Shown: in pieces, positions 48,265 through 61,000 of the stretch
How the letters are laid out: every line of letters starts with the position of its first letter
Position numbering within the stretch: position 1 is the first letter of the stretch
Source of the DNA: Pholiota molesta
Lineage: Eukaryota; Basidiomycota; Agaricomycetes; Agaricales; Strophariaceae
Direction: 5' to 3'
DNA length: 64,000 bases
Assembly: GCA_014925825.1 (NCBI GenBank)
Contig: JACGCK010000054.1
Coordinates: 124,001 to 188,000, forward strand
Notes under the pieces: generated by a model
What the model saw: the letters and a program-made list of their open reading frames with translations, nothing else
Databases searched by the model: none
Told to the model about the DNA's origin: nothing
Position numbers and translations under genes: made by a program

Positions 48265-48640
48265 ACTCATGGGTTCCCTATCGGCACTCTTTCTACAGCA
48301 TCATCAGTTTGTCATTTTTTGTTACCTTGCCACCTTTTTTGCTTTCATTTTGCATGCAACGGAATCTGCCTCGCAAGTTCCGGTTTTTGTTTTATATGAC
48401 ACTATATATTTCTTGGAGTTTATCCCACCCCATGCCACTGTCACCGTGTTCTATTCTATCTACCCGTATTGTACATATGATCTATCCATCATACCACATT
48501 TTTGAAACCGTCTGAATTGCAACTCAATGGTTCTTCATAGACGCAGACCGTAAACCCTGATCTGAAAGTTTGGATCTGCAGGACTCGATAATTCGGCATG
48601 AATCCAAAGAAGAGGCTGTGACAACCCACTGGTCAAGATG

Positions 48641-48664
48641 TGCCCTGGTGTGCCCTGGTGTGCC
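48641..48664. repeat. 10-bp tandem repeat, about 2.4 units
   Basis: TGCCCTGGTG occurs twice, then TGCC. Simple slippage repeat. Confidence 0.7.
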
Positions 48665-48768
48665 TTTTAACCACAAAATCCACGTGGGGCAGATTGCCGA
48701 CAAAACGGCGTAAAAGTTTGCGAACCAGACTCAAGCCCACACGCCGCACGGCGAAACTGTCATCGCTG

Positions 48769-48804
48769 CTGAGCGCTGAGCGCTGAAGGCGCTGAAGCCT
48801 GAGC
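48769..48804. repeat. Inverted repeat, left arm
   Basis: Begins CTGAGCGCTGAGCGCTGAAG. The reverse complement of 48939-48975 matches with about four differences. Together with a 134-bp spacer this makes a ~207-bp foldback unit. A miniature inverted-repeat element is one reading; a large cruciform regulatory site is another. Confidence 0.6.
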
Positions 48805-48938
48805 GGCTGAAGAGTTCATATGGGCCATCAGCTTGCAGACAGGTACCGTCATCTAGCTTCATATCCGACCTCTTTGTTACCTTTGCTGACATGCATATGC
48901 ATTCGGCTGCGAAATCATCATTCAGTACCAGTGCTAGT

Positions 48939-48975
48939 GCTCAAGCTTCAAGGGCCTTCAAGCGCTCAGCGCTCA
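48939..48975. repeat. Inverted repeat, right arm
   Basis: Ends with AAGCGCTCAGCGCTCA, complementary to the left arm at 48769-48804. The same GAGCGCT unit returns at 63974-63992 and, weaker, at 13063-13078. Confidence 0.6.
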
Positions 48976-49542
48976 CCAGCTGCCGGCAAGAACAATTTTC
49001 GTCGGACTTTCGACCTCTCGTACGTTCAGTTTGTATTTTATTCGTAGACTACGTCAGTACGTTTGACCGCATTACAGATTTCCGAGAGCCTGAAAGTGCG
49101 TGCGCCCCTTCTGCTTTTATAATTAGCGCACTTTCCTCAGATCTGATCCCTATGTGCTTTTCGCAGAAGAAAAATATATGGCAAGAAGAATGATGAATTG
49201 ATCCTCACGAAAGCCTACGAACTTCGGAGTCTGTTCCCCAGGAGCCCCTAAGGGAGCAATTCCTGCAATACCCTGCTGTTCTCTATGTAAAACGTCTTGA
49301 AGCCTCGGACTCCTAACTGCCATCATAATTTTTGTATTGTGATCCTTTACATATGTATATGGGCTTTGATTTTCCTGAATCTGCCAATTTCTCTGTACGA
49401 CCCTCGTGTACAATGCTGACGGCAGAGGTTATTATAAACGCACACCAGAATTCTTCTAGACCGCTGGCATTTAAAAAGCTTCTTGAAGCTTTCCGTTCCC
49501 CAGCTCTCGTCACTCTTTCTAGCCGCTGTTACCGTCGATAGG

Positions 49543-51675
49543 ATGAAGACGCCTTCCATTCCTTTGTTTTTCTCCCTCACTCTTTTGGCCTCATCATCGG
49601 CATCAGGTTACACATGGCCTTCGCCACAATATGACGCTCTGGAAAAATTGTTGTACGAGGGAACGCGGCTTGATGGTCAAAGCCTGGCGGATTTGACTTC
49701 GGGTTGCAAGTCGCGTCAAGGCGGGGGAAATGTCGCTGCTCAATGGCTTCGTTTCGTGAGTGTCTCATTTGGTTTGATTGCTGATTTTTCACTCATATAG
49801 TCGAACACACCCAGGCCTTTCATGACTTCGTCACACGCGATGCGGCTGCAGGAACTGGAGGCATCGATGCATCTCTTTTCTATGAGCTTGATAGGGCTGA
49901 AGTAACAAGCCTTTACTCCGTCTCTGTCCGTGCCAGGAAGCTAATAACTAGTTTATTTTGTTCAGAATCCTGGCACCGGTATGACCGCTACTGCGGCTGA
50001 GTACCTGCTATTTGCCAGCAAATACATCTCTCGTAAGTCGTTGGTTTCTGTTCTTTATATCTGTTGTTGACCTCATTCTTACTTTGCGCTTAGGTGCCGA
50101 TGTCGTTGCGATAGGTGCCACCCTCGGTGTAACTTCATGTGGTGGCCTGAATATTCCATTCCGATGGGGTCGTATCGATGCTACAACTGATGGTCCATAC
50201 GGCGTTCCGGAAATTGACCAGAGTATCGCCACGCACACCCAGCGCTTTGGCACTGCAGGACTCAGCCCGACAGAGATGATTTTACTCGTCGGTTGCGGGC
50301 ATACGCTTGGTGGTGTGCATAGCGCTAATTTCCCGAATGTGGTGCCTCCTTCCGGAGGACAGGATGTGATTCAGCAGTTCGATACTACAGGAAATAAATT
50401 TGATTATACTGTGTGAGCTCTAAGCTGTTCCTTTCCTGTTTCTCAGTTGAGCTAAATATTTTTCTAGCGCATTAGAATACTTGGCTGGAACGACCAAAAA
50501 TCCTCTCGTCACGGCTGCCAATGTTACTCTAAGATCGGATGCTCGCATTTTCGGTAGTGACGGCGGTGCCACATTGCGCAAGTTCGTCTTGACTCCATGT
50601 TGCTTTCATGCTTTCCCTATGCCATTCTGATAAACTTAATTTGTCAAACAGTCTCGTTGCATCCGGGCAAGCCCAAGCCCAAGCATCATGCAGAACTGTT
50701 TTGACGAAGATGCTCGAAGGTGTCCCAAAAGACACCGTATTTACGGAGACCATTGAAATTCTTCCGGCAAAAGTCATCGATCCTAAATTGACGGTGGAGA
50801 ACGGACACCTCATCTTCCAAGCCGATCTGCGCGTGAGGAACCCCTTCAACATCTTTGCAGGCATATTTCTTACTAACATTGATTATTTTGCACTAGCTCA
50901 CCCAAGCCATTGGATCCAACGCTCCCTCAAGCCGGATTGTCACCATGTCCTGGTGCGATGCGCGAGGCTCAGCGGCCAACTGCACTGGCACGATGAACAC
51001 TGCCAGAGCGGCGGCTACTTCCCAACCTCCGTCCTCCCCTGTCGCTCTCCAGGAAGGTTACTATTTCAACCAATATTCATTCCGTGTCCCCGTTAGCTCG
51101 ACTCAGTCAGTTGGTAGCTTTTGGTTTACGGTGAAGGACGGAGCATCGACAAGCACATATACCAATGGCGGTGCACTCTACAAGTTGGAGCAGGATAACA
51201 TTATCTTTACGCCACGTCTGATAGAGTCGTCGAATACTGGATCACACGGACACCATAGAGGTCCACGAGGCTCAGGAGGCTTCCAAACATCCTCGGGCTC
51301 ACATGAGGTTGTGGTTGGAGTAAGTCATTTTTATCATCTTTTCCCAGCATGATAAAAATTTATCCTAGTTATTAGATCCGGTCTGAACTCTTCCCGTCCG
51401 AAGTCTTCGTTGACTCGATCGAAGTAGCTAAATCCAACACCCAGCTTCCCGTCAAGAGCACAACTACGCTTTCCCCATCACAAAGCATCAAGCCTGTTGG
51501 AGGATACAAATTCTACTCTGGAACCATCCAAGCAGATACATCTGGGCTTACTTTCGACATCAGCGCGGTCATTGGGGGTGTCACATATACTGAAGAATAT
51601 TTGAGCCCTCAGCTACCTGCTTTAGTTTCTTACACCACACCGTCTGTCGCCGCCGCTTCAGTTCCCAATGCTTAG
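49543..51675 (+). CDS. Secreted heme peroxidase (plant/fungal superfamily) with long C-terminal domain
   Basis: The signal peptide is MKTPSIPLFFSLTLLASSSA. The distal heme site is in AQWLRFAFHDFVTRD (catalytic Arg and His), followed by GTGGIDASLFYELDRAE. Then come SRADVVAIGATLGVTSCGG and the proximal site LVGCGHTLGGVHSANFP (heme-ligand His). The active-site motifs belong to the superfamily that includes class II peroxidases. After about residue 300 there is a further ~250-residue region (WCDARGSAANCTG, QYSFRVPVSSTQSVGSFWF, GGYKFYSGTIQADTSGLTF) with a beta-rich look and a Gly/His/Ser linker (SHGHHRGPRGSGG). All introns (roughly nine) join in frame. Probable role: extracellular peroxide-dependent oxidation. 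I see no manganese-site or exposed-Trp signature that would make it a classical lignin peroxidase. Confidence 0.83.
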
Positions 51676-52162
51676 CTAGTTTTACTTCGCTATCCTGTAG
51701 ATCACGGTAAATATTTCGAATATGGACATTCTGCGGTGGATTTTCCCTCTGCTCAGCTTTTACACCCTGTCCCATCCCATCATATCATGATGAAACTTCT
51801 TCGCCCGCTTTATGTGCACTTAAGTTCTTGTGAATGTTGTCAAATGTCATATTGTTAATCCACCTGTAATGCACCAAACTTCGATGAGCAATTGCCAATG
51901 GAAGGAGGAGATGTAAAATTTAGAGATATCTGGCAAAGTTTCGGGCTAGATTACTTATATGCAGAAGTTTTGGATGTATAGCCTCCAGATATTTTGATAT
52001 GTTGGTCGAGAAATAATCGATAGAGGAAGAGACTCCTCTCAATATCCCTCCTGGCAGTCGAGATAGGATCATTCTAAATATAGACATTATAAAAGACGAT
52101 AATTCACACAGGTGGCCCATCAATTCCCTCTTGTTTAACGTTCAACAACCCAAAGCCCCGCC
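51676..52162. other. Intergenic spacer
   Basis: 3' flank of the peroxidase and promoter of the methyltransferase. No gene seen. Confidence 0.4.
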
Positions 52163-53073
52163 ATGAAATTGTCCAAGGCATTGAGTCCTTTTCTGGGCCT
52201 ATGGCTTGGGGTGACGATAGCATTTTGGCCGACTCTAAAGGAGGTTCTGCGTAACCCGATCCTTTTATTGCGCCCCGCCCAGCTCTCCCAGCTCTATATG
52301 AGTAAGCTGTGGCCCGTATTCGGGGATGGGATTGACGGCAATGCAAAACCGCTCAAAGACGCACACATCACCCCAAATGCATACGGAGTCGTCCTTGATA
52401 TCGGCGCAGGTGGGTTTCTGTCGTGGTGAATTACCTATGGTGTGGAACGCGCACGCTCATCGATAGCTCTCAATCATGCATAGGCCACGGCCACACGGCG
52501 CGATACCTCAATCGCCAGCGGGTCTCGCGCTACATCGCACTTGAGCCCAATCCGCTCATGCATCCGCATATCCGGGCGCTCGCGAGCGCCGCAGGCTTCC
52601 ACGAGGCCGACGGCACCCTCGTCCTCCTTTCGTGCGGCGCGGAAGACACCAGCGCCATCCTCTCCGCACTGGCACCGGCGTCCAGCGCCGGGGGTGCAGC
52701 GCAGCCGCCCCGCCCCCCGGTGGACACCATCGTATCGGTGCTGACGCTCTGCACCGTGCCCCGCCCCGCGCGCTGCGTCGCGGGCCTGGTGCGGGACGTG
52801 CTGGCGCCCGGCGGGCAGTTCCTGATGTACGAGCACGTCCTGAGCCGCCGCGCAGACGTCGCGTGGTGGCAGCGGCTCTGGGCGCCTGTGTGGGCCTTGG
52901 GCTTCGATGGGTGCCGGATGGACCGGGCGTCGGATGTGCTGCTCCGGGATTTGACGTTGACGGGGGAGGAGGGGGAGGAGGTCACTGCGTGGCGTGAGTT
53001 CACGCTGGAGAACCAGGAGTCGGATGAGGAAGCTTTACTTGTTCATATTGTTGGGAGGTTCATTAAGGCCTGA
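52163..53073 (+). CDS. SAM-dependent methyltransferase, METTL7-like
   Basis: Two exons, split by an intron at 52410-52483. The N-terminus MKLSKALSPFLGLWLGVTIA is a membrane-anchor helix. SAM-binding motif I is VVLDIGAGHGHTARYL, followed by YIALEPNPLMHPHIR (acidic end of strand 2) and LAPGGQFLMYEHVLS. The C-terminal WWQRLWAPVWALGFDGC is characteristic of METTL7/TMT1-type thiol methyltransferases at the ER or lipid droplets. The 3' exon is strikingly GC-rich. Length is about 280 residues, normal for the family. Likely reaction: methyl transfer from SAM to a small thiol or lipid acceptor; substrate unknown. Confidence 0.85.
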
Positions 53074-53547
53074 TTTATGATATCGATGAATGACTCCGTA
53101 TTTACTTGGATTTTTACTTTTCGCCCAGCAAGGCCCATATTGTTTTTCATCTTTCTATATGCTTCTCCTCTCTCTATGGTGATCTGCCGCTTTACACCTC
53201 TCTTTTTCTATTGCTGTTGATTCATCACTGTCCCAGTGTAGCTTAGTAATATGTAGGTCTTGCCATTGTGGATGACCTGATTGCCATATTTCGAGCTGTG
53301 CTGCATGCTTTTAATACCTGCTAGTAGGATCCAGCTTATTATATGGATTTTCATTTTGCGCATGGTCTGAAAAATTGTTATGACATGGCGAGAGCATACA
53401 TATCTCTAAGTAATCCACACATAATCCACAGCCTATCCTCAGATAACAGCCAAATATAGACGCCCGATACACTCATACCATCTCTATTCCAATACTCTGG
53501 TGTGTTCCTACCGTTGATAGCGACAGACCAGTATACTTACAATGAAA
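53074..53547. other. Intergenic, 5' edge of the LINE fragment
   Basis: 3' flank of the methyltransferase. The exact truncation point of the retroelement is not visible and may lie anywhere between about 53460 and 53548. Confidence 0.4.
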
Positions 53548-54692
53548 CCCAAGAGCTGAGATCAAGATGCGATGGATCCCAGGCCACGAAGGACTAACAG
53601 GAAGCGAGGAGGTGGATGAAGAGGCGAAGAAAGCGACAGAGGGAGAAGAGCGGCGCAAGGGACCCAGACGAGGAATCCTGAAGAAGACACTGCCAGCGAG
53701 CAAGCCAGCAATTCAGCAAGAGCTAAAACGGAGAATGAAGGAGCGACATGAAAGCGAATTTCGGAGTGGACCGCGATACGAACGGACCAAGGTAATTGAC
53801 CCAACCATGCCTTCGAACAAATTCCGCAAGATGTGCAAGAAGATGCCCAAACAAAATACCAGTATCCTGACCCAACTACGCACTGGACACGTTACCCTAC
53901 AGAGCTATCTCTTCCGATTCCATCTAGCAGAAACCCCGGCATGCCAGAACTGCAAGACAGCCGACCATGAGACAGTAACGCACTACATCAAACACTGCAC
54001 GGCATACAAAGCGCAACGACGCACGCTGAAAGAGCAAATCGGATGGACCACAGAGATAGGCCTCAACCTACTAGGCGACAGCAAGAACATCGGACGGGTT
54101 AGGGCCGTGACGGGTACTACAGTACATCAGAGACACGAAGAGATTTGACGACTCACATAGGAAAATACAAATACCAGCATCGGAAGAACGAGGACGACAA
54201 GAACGAACAACGAACTAAGAAGAAGCAAACACGAGATAAGCATTCCACCCGCATATCCCCCTCCCCCACCCCATTTCACTTTTCCCATCTATTTTTTCTC
54301 GCTCATCACCTTTCAACTCCTATTTCACTTTCACTCTCTCATTTTCATTTCTCCCCTTCTCATCAATGTACCATACACCCGCATTCACCACGTACCATAG
54401 CATATATTCATCTGTACCATATTCATTTATCTTTTCTCATACATCACCATTCTAAATCTAACTTACAACACATATAACTAACATAGCCCCACCCGCATTG
54501 TGAGCCTAGTTGCTCAGGCGTGTTTCCTCAGGAAGCCCATATTATATTCCGATACTTCGTGTAGATACATTTTTTCAGAACGGAAACGACATAGATAGAA
54601 AGTACTAAGTAGTAGATGTCCAGCATAAGGCGGACGCCTCAATGGACATGAAATGGATTTAAAAAAAAAAAAAAATAAATAAATAAATAAAT
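53548..54692 (+). mobile_element. 5'-truncated non-LTR retrotransposon (Tad1/LINE-like) with A-rich tail
   Basis: The open frame 53567-54148 begins with the end of an RNase H domain (MRWIPGHEGLTGSEEVDEEA). It continues with a basic stretch, PKQNTSILTQLRTGHVTLQS, and a zinc knuckle-like CQNCKTADHETVTHYIKHC. This is the 3' end of the reverse-transcriptase ORF of fungal LINEs. A pyrimidine-rich 3' untranslated part follows, then a tail of 15 A and four TAAA units (54661-54692). Reverse transcriptase and endonuclease are absent, as expected for an aborted target-primed insertion. I did not find an obvious target-site duplication. Confidence 0.82.
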
Positions 54693-56173
54693 TTCAATGA
54701 AGCTCAAACGAGCTCCACCCCAGAATAAAGATCAATCCATCAAACAGCTGCGTATGTGGGCAAGTGGTGGATCCACTCGTCGCTGGAGGGAATAGTCAGG
54801 TGCACCCAATTTGGATGGGACACACATTGTAGGGTAAGTGTCCTCTCTCGGGGCGGAGCCTTTTGCGCTGGAGGCGGCGCACCCTGGGAGAAGGGATCTG
54901 GACATCATGGACTATATTAGGCGCCCTGTGGCACTCTGTAACGGAGGTGAGCCTTAGAGCTCGTAGAGTCCTAGCGCCGACTGTTATTTTTAGAGCGGGC
55001 GCTTGTGTTCAACATCGAGGTCAGCCTCAATCCATTATAGTTTTGTAAGTTGGTCCATGAAAAAATTATATTAAGTACTCTTCTTTGTAGACGTCGCAAG
55101 TCTTGAGCCAGGGTGGCCTATGCGAGAGTGTTCCCGTGCTTAAATATCGGGTGCATGCTGTACTTATGACCCTAATGTATCACATTCACTTGTCGCTGGG
55201 CTGCGCTAGGTTGGGTACAGTGATATATTTATTTACTGCGCAGGAGATGAACGCGACGATGAATTCCTCGTCGTACACAAGAGGTCTATGCTCGAAGTAT
55301 AGTTCAACTTCATCTCAACTTTCAGTATGGTTCTAACACCTCAACTCCCATTACAATTGTCGGGCAGTTTCGAATTCGTCTCTGCGGGACATGCTTTTCA
55401 AACACAAAATGAGTTCGGACTGCAGTCGTGCAGTTACGCTTGTCGTCTATCCGAAAACAATTATGTACGGACAAGATGTTCGGATGATCAAGCGGACGCA
55501 ATCATTGAACGTCAGGGGTTTTATCTGGTTATCACTAAAGATGCTGTTACAGATAGGAGGTGTCACTGTAGACAGCAATTCATGCAAGCATCTTCTGTAT
55601 TGTAGTAGGTTTTATGCTTTCAAAAGGAAGCTATACTACACCGTCGTCAGAGAAGATCCAAGGGCGATCTTTCGACCGTCTAACCATTTACAGGATCGAG
55701 GCAGTATTTCCTAGTGGAGCTAGAGAGTGCGCTTCACATTTGTGTCTTCCCTTCAACTTCCATTCGAAGTGCTCAAAAGTATCAAATGGTAAGTGGGATC
55801 CCACACTATGCATGTTCAACGGCCCTTGGACTTCATTAGAGTAGCTGCTAGACCTGTAATGTATCACTGTAGTTTTTGTATTTACCTCACTCATGGGCTT
55901 GTGGAGGTGGGAACTCACGTCAAAAGCCTAGCAACGGCGGGGTGAGAAATGTGATTGATGGCGTGGAATGATTCTCACGGGGAAAGTGCACCCTGCTTGT
56001 TCGTTCATTTTCCCTCCGACGACGACTCGCTGTGCCCGCCTCCTCTCCGTCCTTTCCTCTCCTTAGTCTTTCCACCCCGCATCTCCTTGCGGACACGCTC
56101 TTTTCCAGCTAGTCTTTACGACGAGCCTCCCTTGCCCCCGCTTTTTATTCTCTGTATCATTCTCTTCCGCAAA
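54693..56173. other. 1.5-kb intergenic stretch
   Basis: No gene recognised; small frames lack motifs. A pyrimidine-rich leader precedes the next gene (56020-56170), typical of a strongly expressed basidiomycete gene. Confidence 0.4.
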
Positions 56174-58056
56174 ATGGGCATCTCCCACATCCATGTCCAC
56201 AAGAACAAGAAGCCCCGCAGCCCAGCTGCTCCCGAGGTCGTCGAGAAGAGGGACATCGTGAAGAGGGACACATTATGTGCGTTTTCGCCAGCCTCCTCGC
56301 TGCTGAGCTGCCCCTGATTCTGTCATCACAGGCAATCTGTATCTCTCCCCCACGATGGGGCAGACCATCGACTCGCTGCAGCCCTTGACGATCACCTGGA
56401 ACAGCTCCTGCATCGCCGACAGCCAGCTCGACATCTACCTCATTTCCCCCACCTCTGACCACCCCCGCATCCACCTCTGGCAAGACGTCCCCAACGCCGC
56501 CGGCACCTACACCGCCGAGCTCATGCCCCGCTGGTGGAATGCGACCGCCTCCCAGCTCCTCCAATTCAGCATCCTCCCCCACTCCAGCGCCGTCTTCGCC
56601 TCCGGCCTCTTCGCGCCCCCCGTCTTCACCGCCACCTACACCCAGCCCGCCTCCGGCATGCCCGCCTCCGCCAACACCAACGTCATCGACAGCGGCGTCA
56701 CCGTCGTCGGTACGCCCAAGAAACCAAACCACGGCAAGTACGCCGCCGCCGTCCTCGTCCCCCTCATCTTCATCGCGCTCTGCATCGGCGCCTACATCCG
56801 CCACAAGCGCTCCAAGGGCATCGAAAAGCGCAAGCGCTGGACCCAGGCCGTCGACAAGCGCATGTCCACCATCTCCACCGACTGGAAATCCGTCTCCGGC
56901 GCGGGCGCGAACGCCGCCATCCGCAACTCCATGGCCGTCGGCAACCGCAACTCGTCCTTCTCCTTCGGCGCGCTGCGCCCCGCGAGCACGTACGCCGTCG
57001 AGGGCGAGGACGCCGGGTCTGCAGGCGTCGGCGCCGCGGGCCGCCAGATGTCGCAGATGCGCACCGGCGTCGGCCTGCGCAACCCCGTAGGCATGGCGGG
57101 CGCGGCCGAGCGCGTGTCGCGTGTCTCGTTCGCGCCGGACACCCGCGTCTCGCGCGTCTCCTTCGCCGACTCGCGCCCGTCGGGCGAGTCGCGCAGGACA
57201 CGGGCGTTCCACAGCGCGTACATCCCCCCGGTGCCCGCGCTGCCCGAGCAGCTCAACGACACAGGCAGCAATGACCACGCGTCTGACGAAGCCACAGCGC
57301 AGTTCTCGCCCCGACAGACACAAGGCCCGATCACGCTGACGCCCGAGGACATCCGCGCGCGCGCCGTCGCCGGCGAAAAGCGGAGCCAGGAGGACAATAA
57401 CCTCGCGGACTTTATGCCCGCGCTGAGCAGTACGTATCCCGTACCCACAACCGCATCCGCGCTCAATCACTAACGCGCATCTTTCCCCCTCACCTCGTAT
57501 AGTGATGCGCACCCAGTCCGAATCCGACGACTACCTCCTCCCGACGCCCGCGTCCCCGCCGCCCGCCTTCCCGAAGCCGCTGCCCGCGGCCGCGCCGGCG
57601 CGCATCGCGAGCCCGGTGATCGCGGCGATGCCGATGCAGCCGATGCCCGCGAGCGTGATGTCGCCGGACGAGATGCTGCGCGCGTACGCGGAGCGCAAGA
57701 AGATGTCGATGGGCGCGGCGCCGAAGGGGGGCGTCCCGATCAGCTACCCGATGCCCGTCGCGCACCCTGCTTCGCCGCCGCCCGCCAGCAACAACATGCG
57801 GGTGCTGTATAATGCGACCCCCACGATGAGCCCGACGAATACGGGGAATGGGGCGGTGGACACGGCGGGTCAGTGGAGCATGCCGGAGGCGTACCCCGGG
57901 TACGCGGTGGGGGGCGGGAACCAGAACCAGAACCAGTACGCGTTTGGGCACCACCCGAATGTGTCGATCGGGGTCGGCGCGTATGGCGGGGCGCAGTACG
58001 CGATCGGCGACGATGAGGAGGACCTGTCGCAGGCGTACGGGGGGCATGCTGCGTGA
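56174..58056 (+). CDS. Single-pass membrane protein with Ser/Pro-rich cytosolic tail
   Basis: Three exons: 56174-56276, 56332-57429 and 57503-58056. The N-terminal MGISHIHVHKNKKPRSPAAP leads to an extracellular domain (LSPTMGQTIDSLQPLTITWN, CIADSQLDIYLISPTSDHPR, LWQDVPNAAGTYTAELMPRW). One helix follows (YAAAVLVPLIFIALCIGAYI), then a long tail with RMSTISTDWKSVSGAGA, repeated RVSRVSFA/DTRVSRVSFADSR (possible basophilic kinase sites), ITLTPEDIRARAV and a glycine/asparagine-rich end. The layout resembles fungal membrane proteins with a Kre9-like outer domain and a phosphorylated tail. Coding GC is very high, which creates long overlapping antisense frames. No frame break. Function unknown; a surface or wall-sensing role is conceivable but unproven. 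Confidence 0.83.
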
Positions 58057-61000
58057 TGACTCATGAAACTCTTTTATCTTTGATTTTTGTCGTACGCCCC
58101 CTCCCTGGTCTCCCTGCGTCTTTCTCTCCCCTTCTTCTGTCTGACTGTCTGTCTCGAATCTGTGTGTTTCCGAACCTTCGATGCCCTCCCTGTGTAATTT
58201 GGTTTTTCCTTTTCTCGTTTACAATGCGCCCGCCCGCGCCGTCGTTTCTGCCGCCCGCCCCGCCCGTCTAATTTATCGCCCCCTGCGTGCGACCCCACCC
58301 CACCCCTGCGCTGTGTACCATCTCGAACCCCTTTTCTTTCTCTCTTCCGCTACTACTACTACTCGTGACGAACCTTCCGAATTTCCCGCCGAGACTGTCC
58401 CGCGCGGATAGCATCGCACACACCCTGTTTATTCTTAAATGTCTATACTTTCCTATACACATACATATATACCTTTCTCCCGCCCGTAGGTCGTTGACGC
58501 GCCTGCGCCCTTGATTATACCTTTCTCTGAGTTTATATGAAGCAGCTGTTCGTAGGGGTGTTGTTGCGTGTGTCGTGTTTGATACCTGGTCTTTTAGCGT
58601 GTCTTTGACGATGATGCATCCCGGCGCACCCGGACTCGTTGGCTTTTTGTTTATATAATGATCCTTTGCCTTGGCCTCTTTCTTCCGAGTTCTTCATGCT
58701 CCCCACGTTGTTATTGCTCCTTTGCTCTGTTTTCCGTTTTGGATTCGTGGGGGCGCAGAACCCTCTCTGCCGTTGCTTAATCTTTTTTTCTCGTGGGATG
58801 GCTCGATCGTCATTTCGATTATGATTATTAGTGTTCATCCTTTTCAGATTTGTTATATCGAGTACATATGTACGTCGAATAAATTCGATGGGGTTGTTGC
58901 GCCTGCCTAGTAAAGTCTCAGTGGGTTATTGCTTGATTTTGTGCTCTTTGTTGGTTTCTTTTGGGTTTCGTTTTTTGATGCGGATGCCTTCGCGTTGTTT
59001 ACTGGCCACCCTTGTTTGTATATCCTATGCACCTATTTCGTGAATAGCAGCGTAGGTTCTTGTTTTGCTTCGAGAGTGTGTACTAGAGTATGTGGCGTGG
59101 GAGAGAGGAGGTGTTGTTGAGGTGTTGACGATTCGAATTACACCGTCACACAATCACAACATCGGCGTCTACAGCGGCGATTCAACCACGTCAAACATGT
59201 GGATGAGCTACCACCAAACTTCCTCAGACTGTTGTTGCCAAACGCTGTTGAACCGGACATAAACATATCTAACTCGATGCTCGGCGTTTAAGGTGTTCTT
59301 GGGTACAACCTCCGCCTTGCTGCCTACTACAAGCCTACTACTTCGACTAGATGTAACACCAAAAGCCGTATGTTGGTTAGGCGGAGGCCAGAGCTTGCCG
59401 AAGACCCACCCAGTCTGGCCACCAGGAAAGAGGCAGCAGCAGCAGCAGCATCCGCGGACTCATTGGCGTGGCACGAGCGCACGAGCGCGTCGGTAATGCG
59501 TAGCCCGCAGCAGCCGTACATGAGGATTGTGCCGCTCCCGCCCCTCGCCCGCCGCATATCCGCCGCACTACTCACTCGTATGCCTGCAATCTACTTAATG
59601 TCTGGGCACGCACCGCATTCTGCATCAGCCGCCCCTCGTCGCGTCGAGGATGTGCGCCTCATCCTCCACGCCGTAGCGGATCCCCCCGCTGGCGAGCCCG
59701 GTCTGTCATCGTGCTTACTTATGCGTATGTGTACTTGCGGGTCCCATGCGCTCTGCTGGCCTGCTGTTTCGGCCGCTCGTGACAATCCCAAGCGTAACCC
59801 CAGCAACAGGGTGGAGCTCATGACTTTAAGCATCCCCCGCGACACCCAGCACACTGCATACCAAGTGCACATCGCGCGTAAGTACATACGAGCGTTGCGA
59901 GCAACTGCCCCCGCGTTCGCGCAGGCCGAGAGCCTGCATCAAAGTGCCCATGTATTCGCGCTAATCTAGCATGCCGGGGGCCCCACGAGGTGCCCCGCCG
60001 CAGATGTAGGTTGCGCAGCAGCAATAGGCTCCGCCTGTTAAGCATCGGCCTGACCGTCCTGTGGGTGCTTTTTTCTGTGAGGATTTGCTATTTTTCTCGT
60101 TCTTTTTGCCTTATGATCTTCCTAGTTGTGCTTGTGATTGATGCCATACCTTCCTTTTCACTGTCATTTCCAATTACTTTTCCTATCGCACACTATCGTT
60201 GCCATTCTTACTCCACTACTACTTCCTTGATGGAATTCCGCCTCTTTTAAGTATATCCATATTGCACATATATTGCACACACGGACTCATACAGTCCGAC
60301 CCTCCACCCCTTCTTTCATTCTTGGAATTCTGCTGCGGATATATTTCTTCTATCTGATATTTCCAAATTTCTTTCTGTGCTGCTTTTCCAAATTCCTCTC
60401 CAGTTATCCATGTATGTATCGCGTTTTTCTTGCTTTCGAATTCTTCTTTCTTGTTTCTTTCCCCTTTCTACGGATTGACATCGCTGCAGTCTGTCTTTGC
60501 CATTGAACCTACCCATGAATTATCGCGTTGTTCGTGTACGTTTTACGTATGTATACTTGCCATTGACTTCTGGTTCTGCAAACCCGTTCCTGTCCTGATT
60601 TCAATTGCTTATATATATATATTATTTCCCGCTTATTGTCCCTTGAGGCAATTACCTTTTTTAGTGCGTCTTCATCTGGCTATACATACTCGGTCACTTT
60701 GGTATCTATGTGCAAAGACTTATCTGTCATTTCGCAACATGGCACGCCACGCGATTCAAGATAAGAAAATGACATGTGTACTTCTTCGGCAAGATACCAT
60801 TACGGGGTCGTACTTCATCGGTCGAGGTCGCAGCGTGGGTGCCGCTCTATAGTATTGATGTCGAGTCAACGTACTTAGGTCAACGTCCATGATGAATATA
60901 AATGAGAGCAACAGTTTCAGTTTCAGCATTTGTAAGTCTCCGAGCAATTAAAAACGCCACGCTCGTGATCCTGATATCGGACGAGGCCGCAGATCGAGCA

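Larger units (their letters stand above)
48265..49542. other. 1.3-kb intergenic stretch with inverted repeat
   Basis: No gene seen. Holds a short tandem repeat at 48641-48664 and a pair of ~36-bp inverted arms at 48769-48804 and 48939-48975. Confidence 0.5.

Noticed and set aside
56157..57512. 451-codon minus-strand frame
   Set aside because: It lies fully antisense to a well-spliced GC-rich membrane protein gene. Its composition is a by-product of codon bias, and it has no domain.
59370..59969. 199-codon plus-strand frame with poly-Ala
   Set aside because: No start context, domain or splicing support; similar open frames exist antisense. Left as an unresolved GC-rich stretch.
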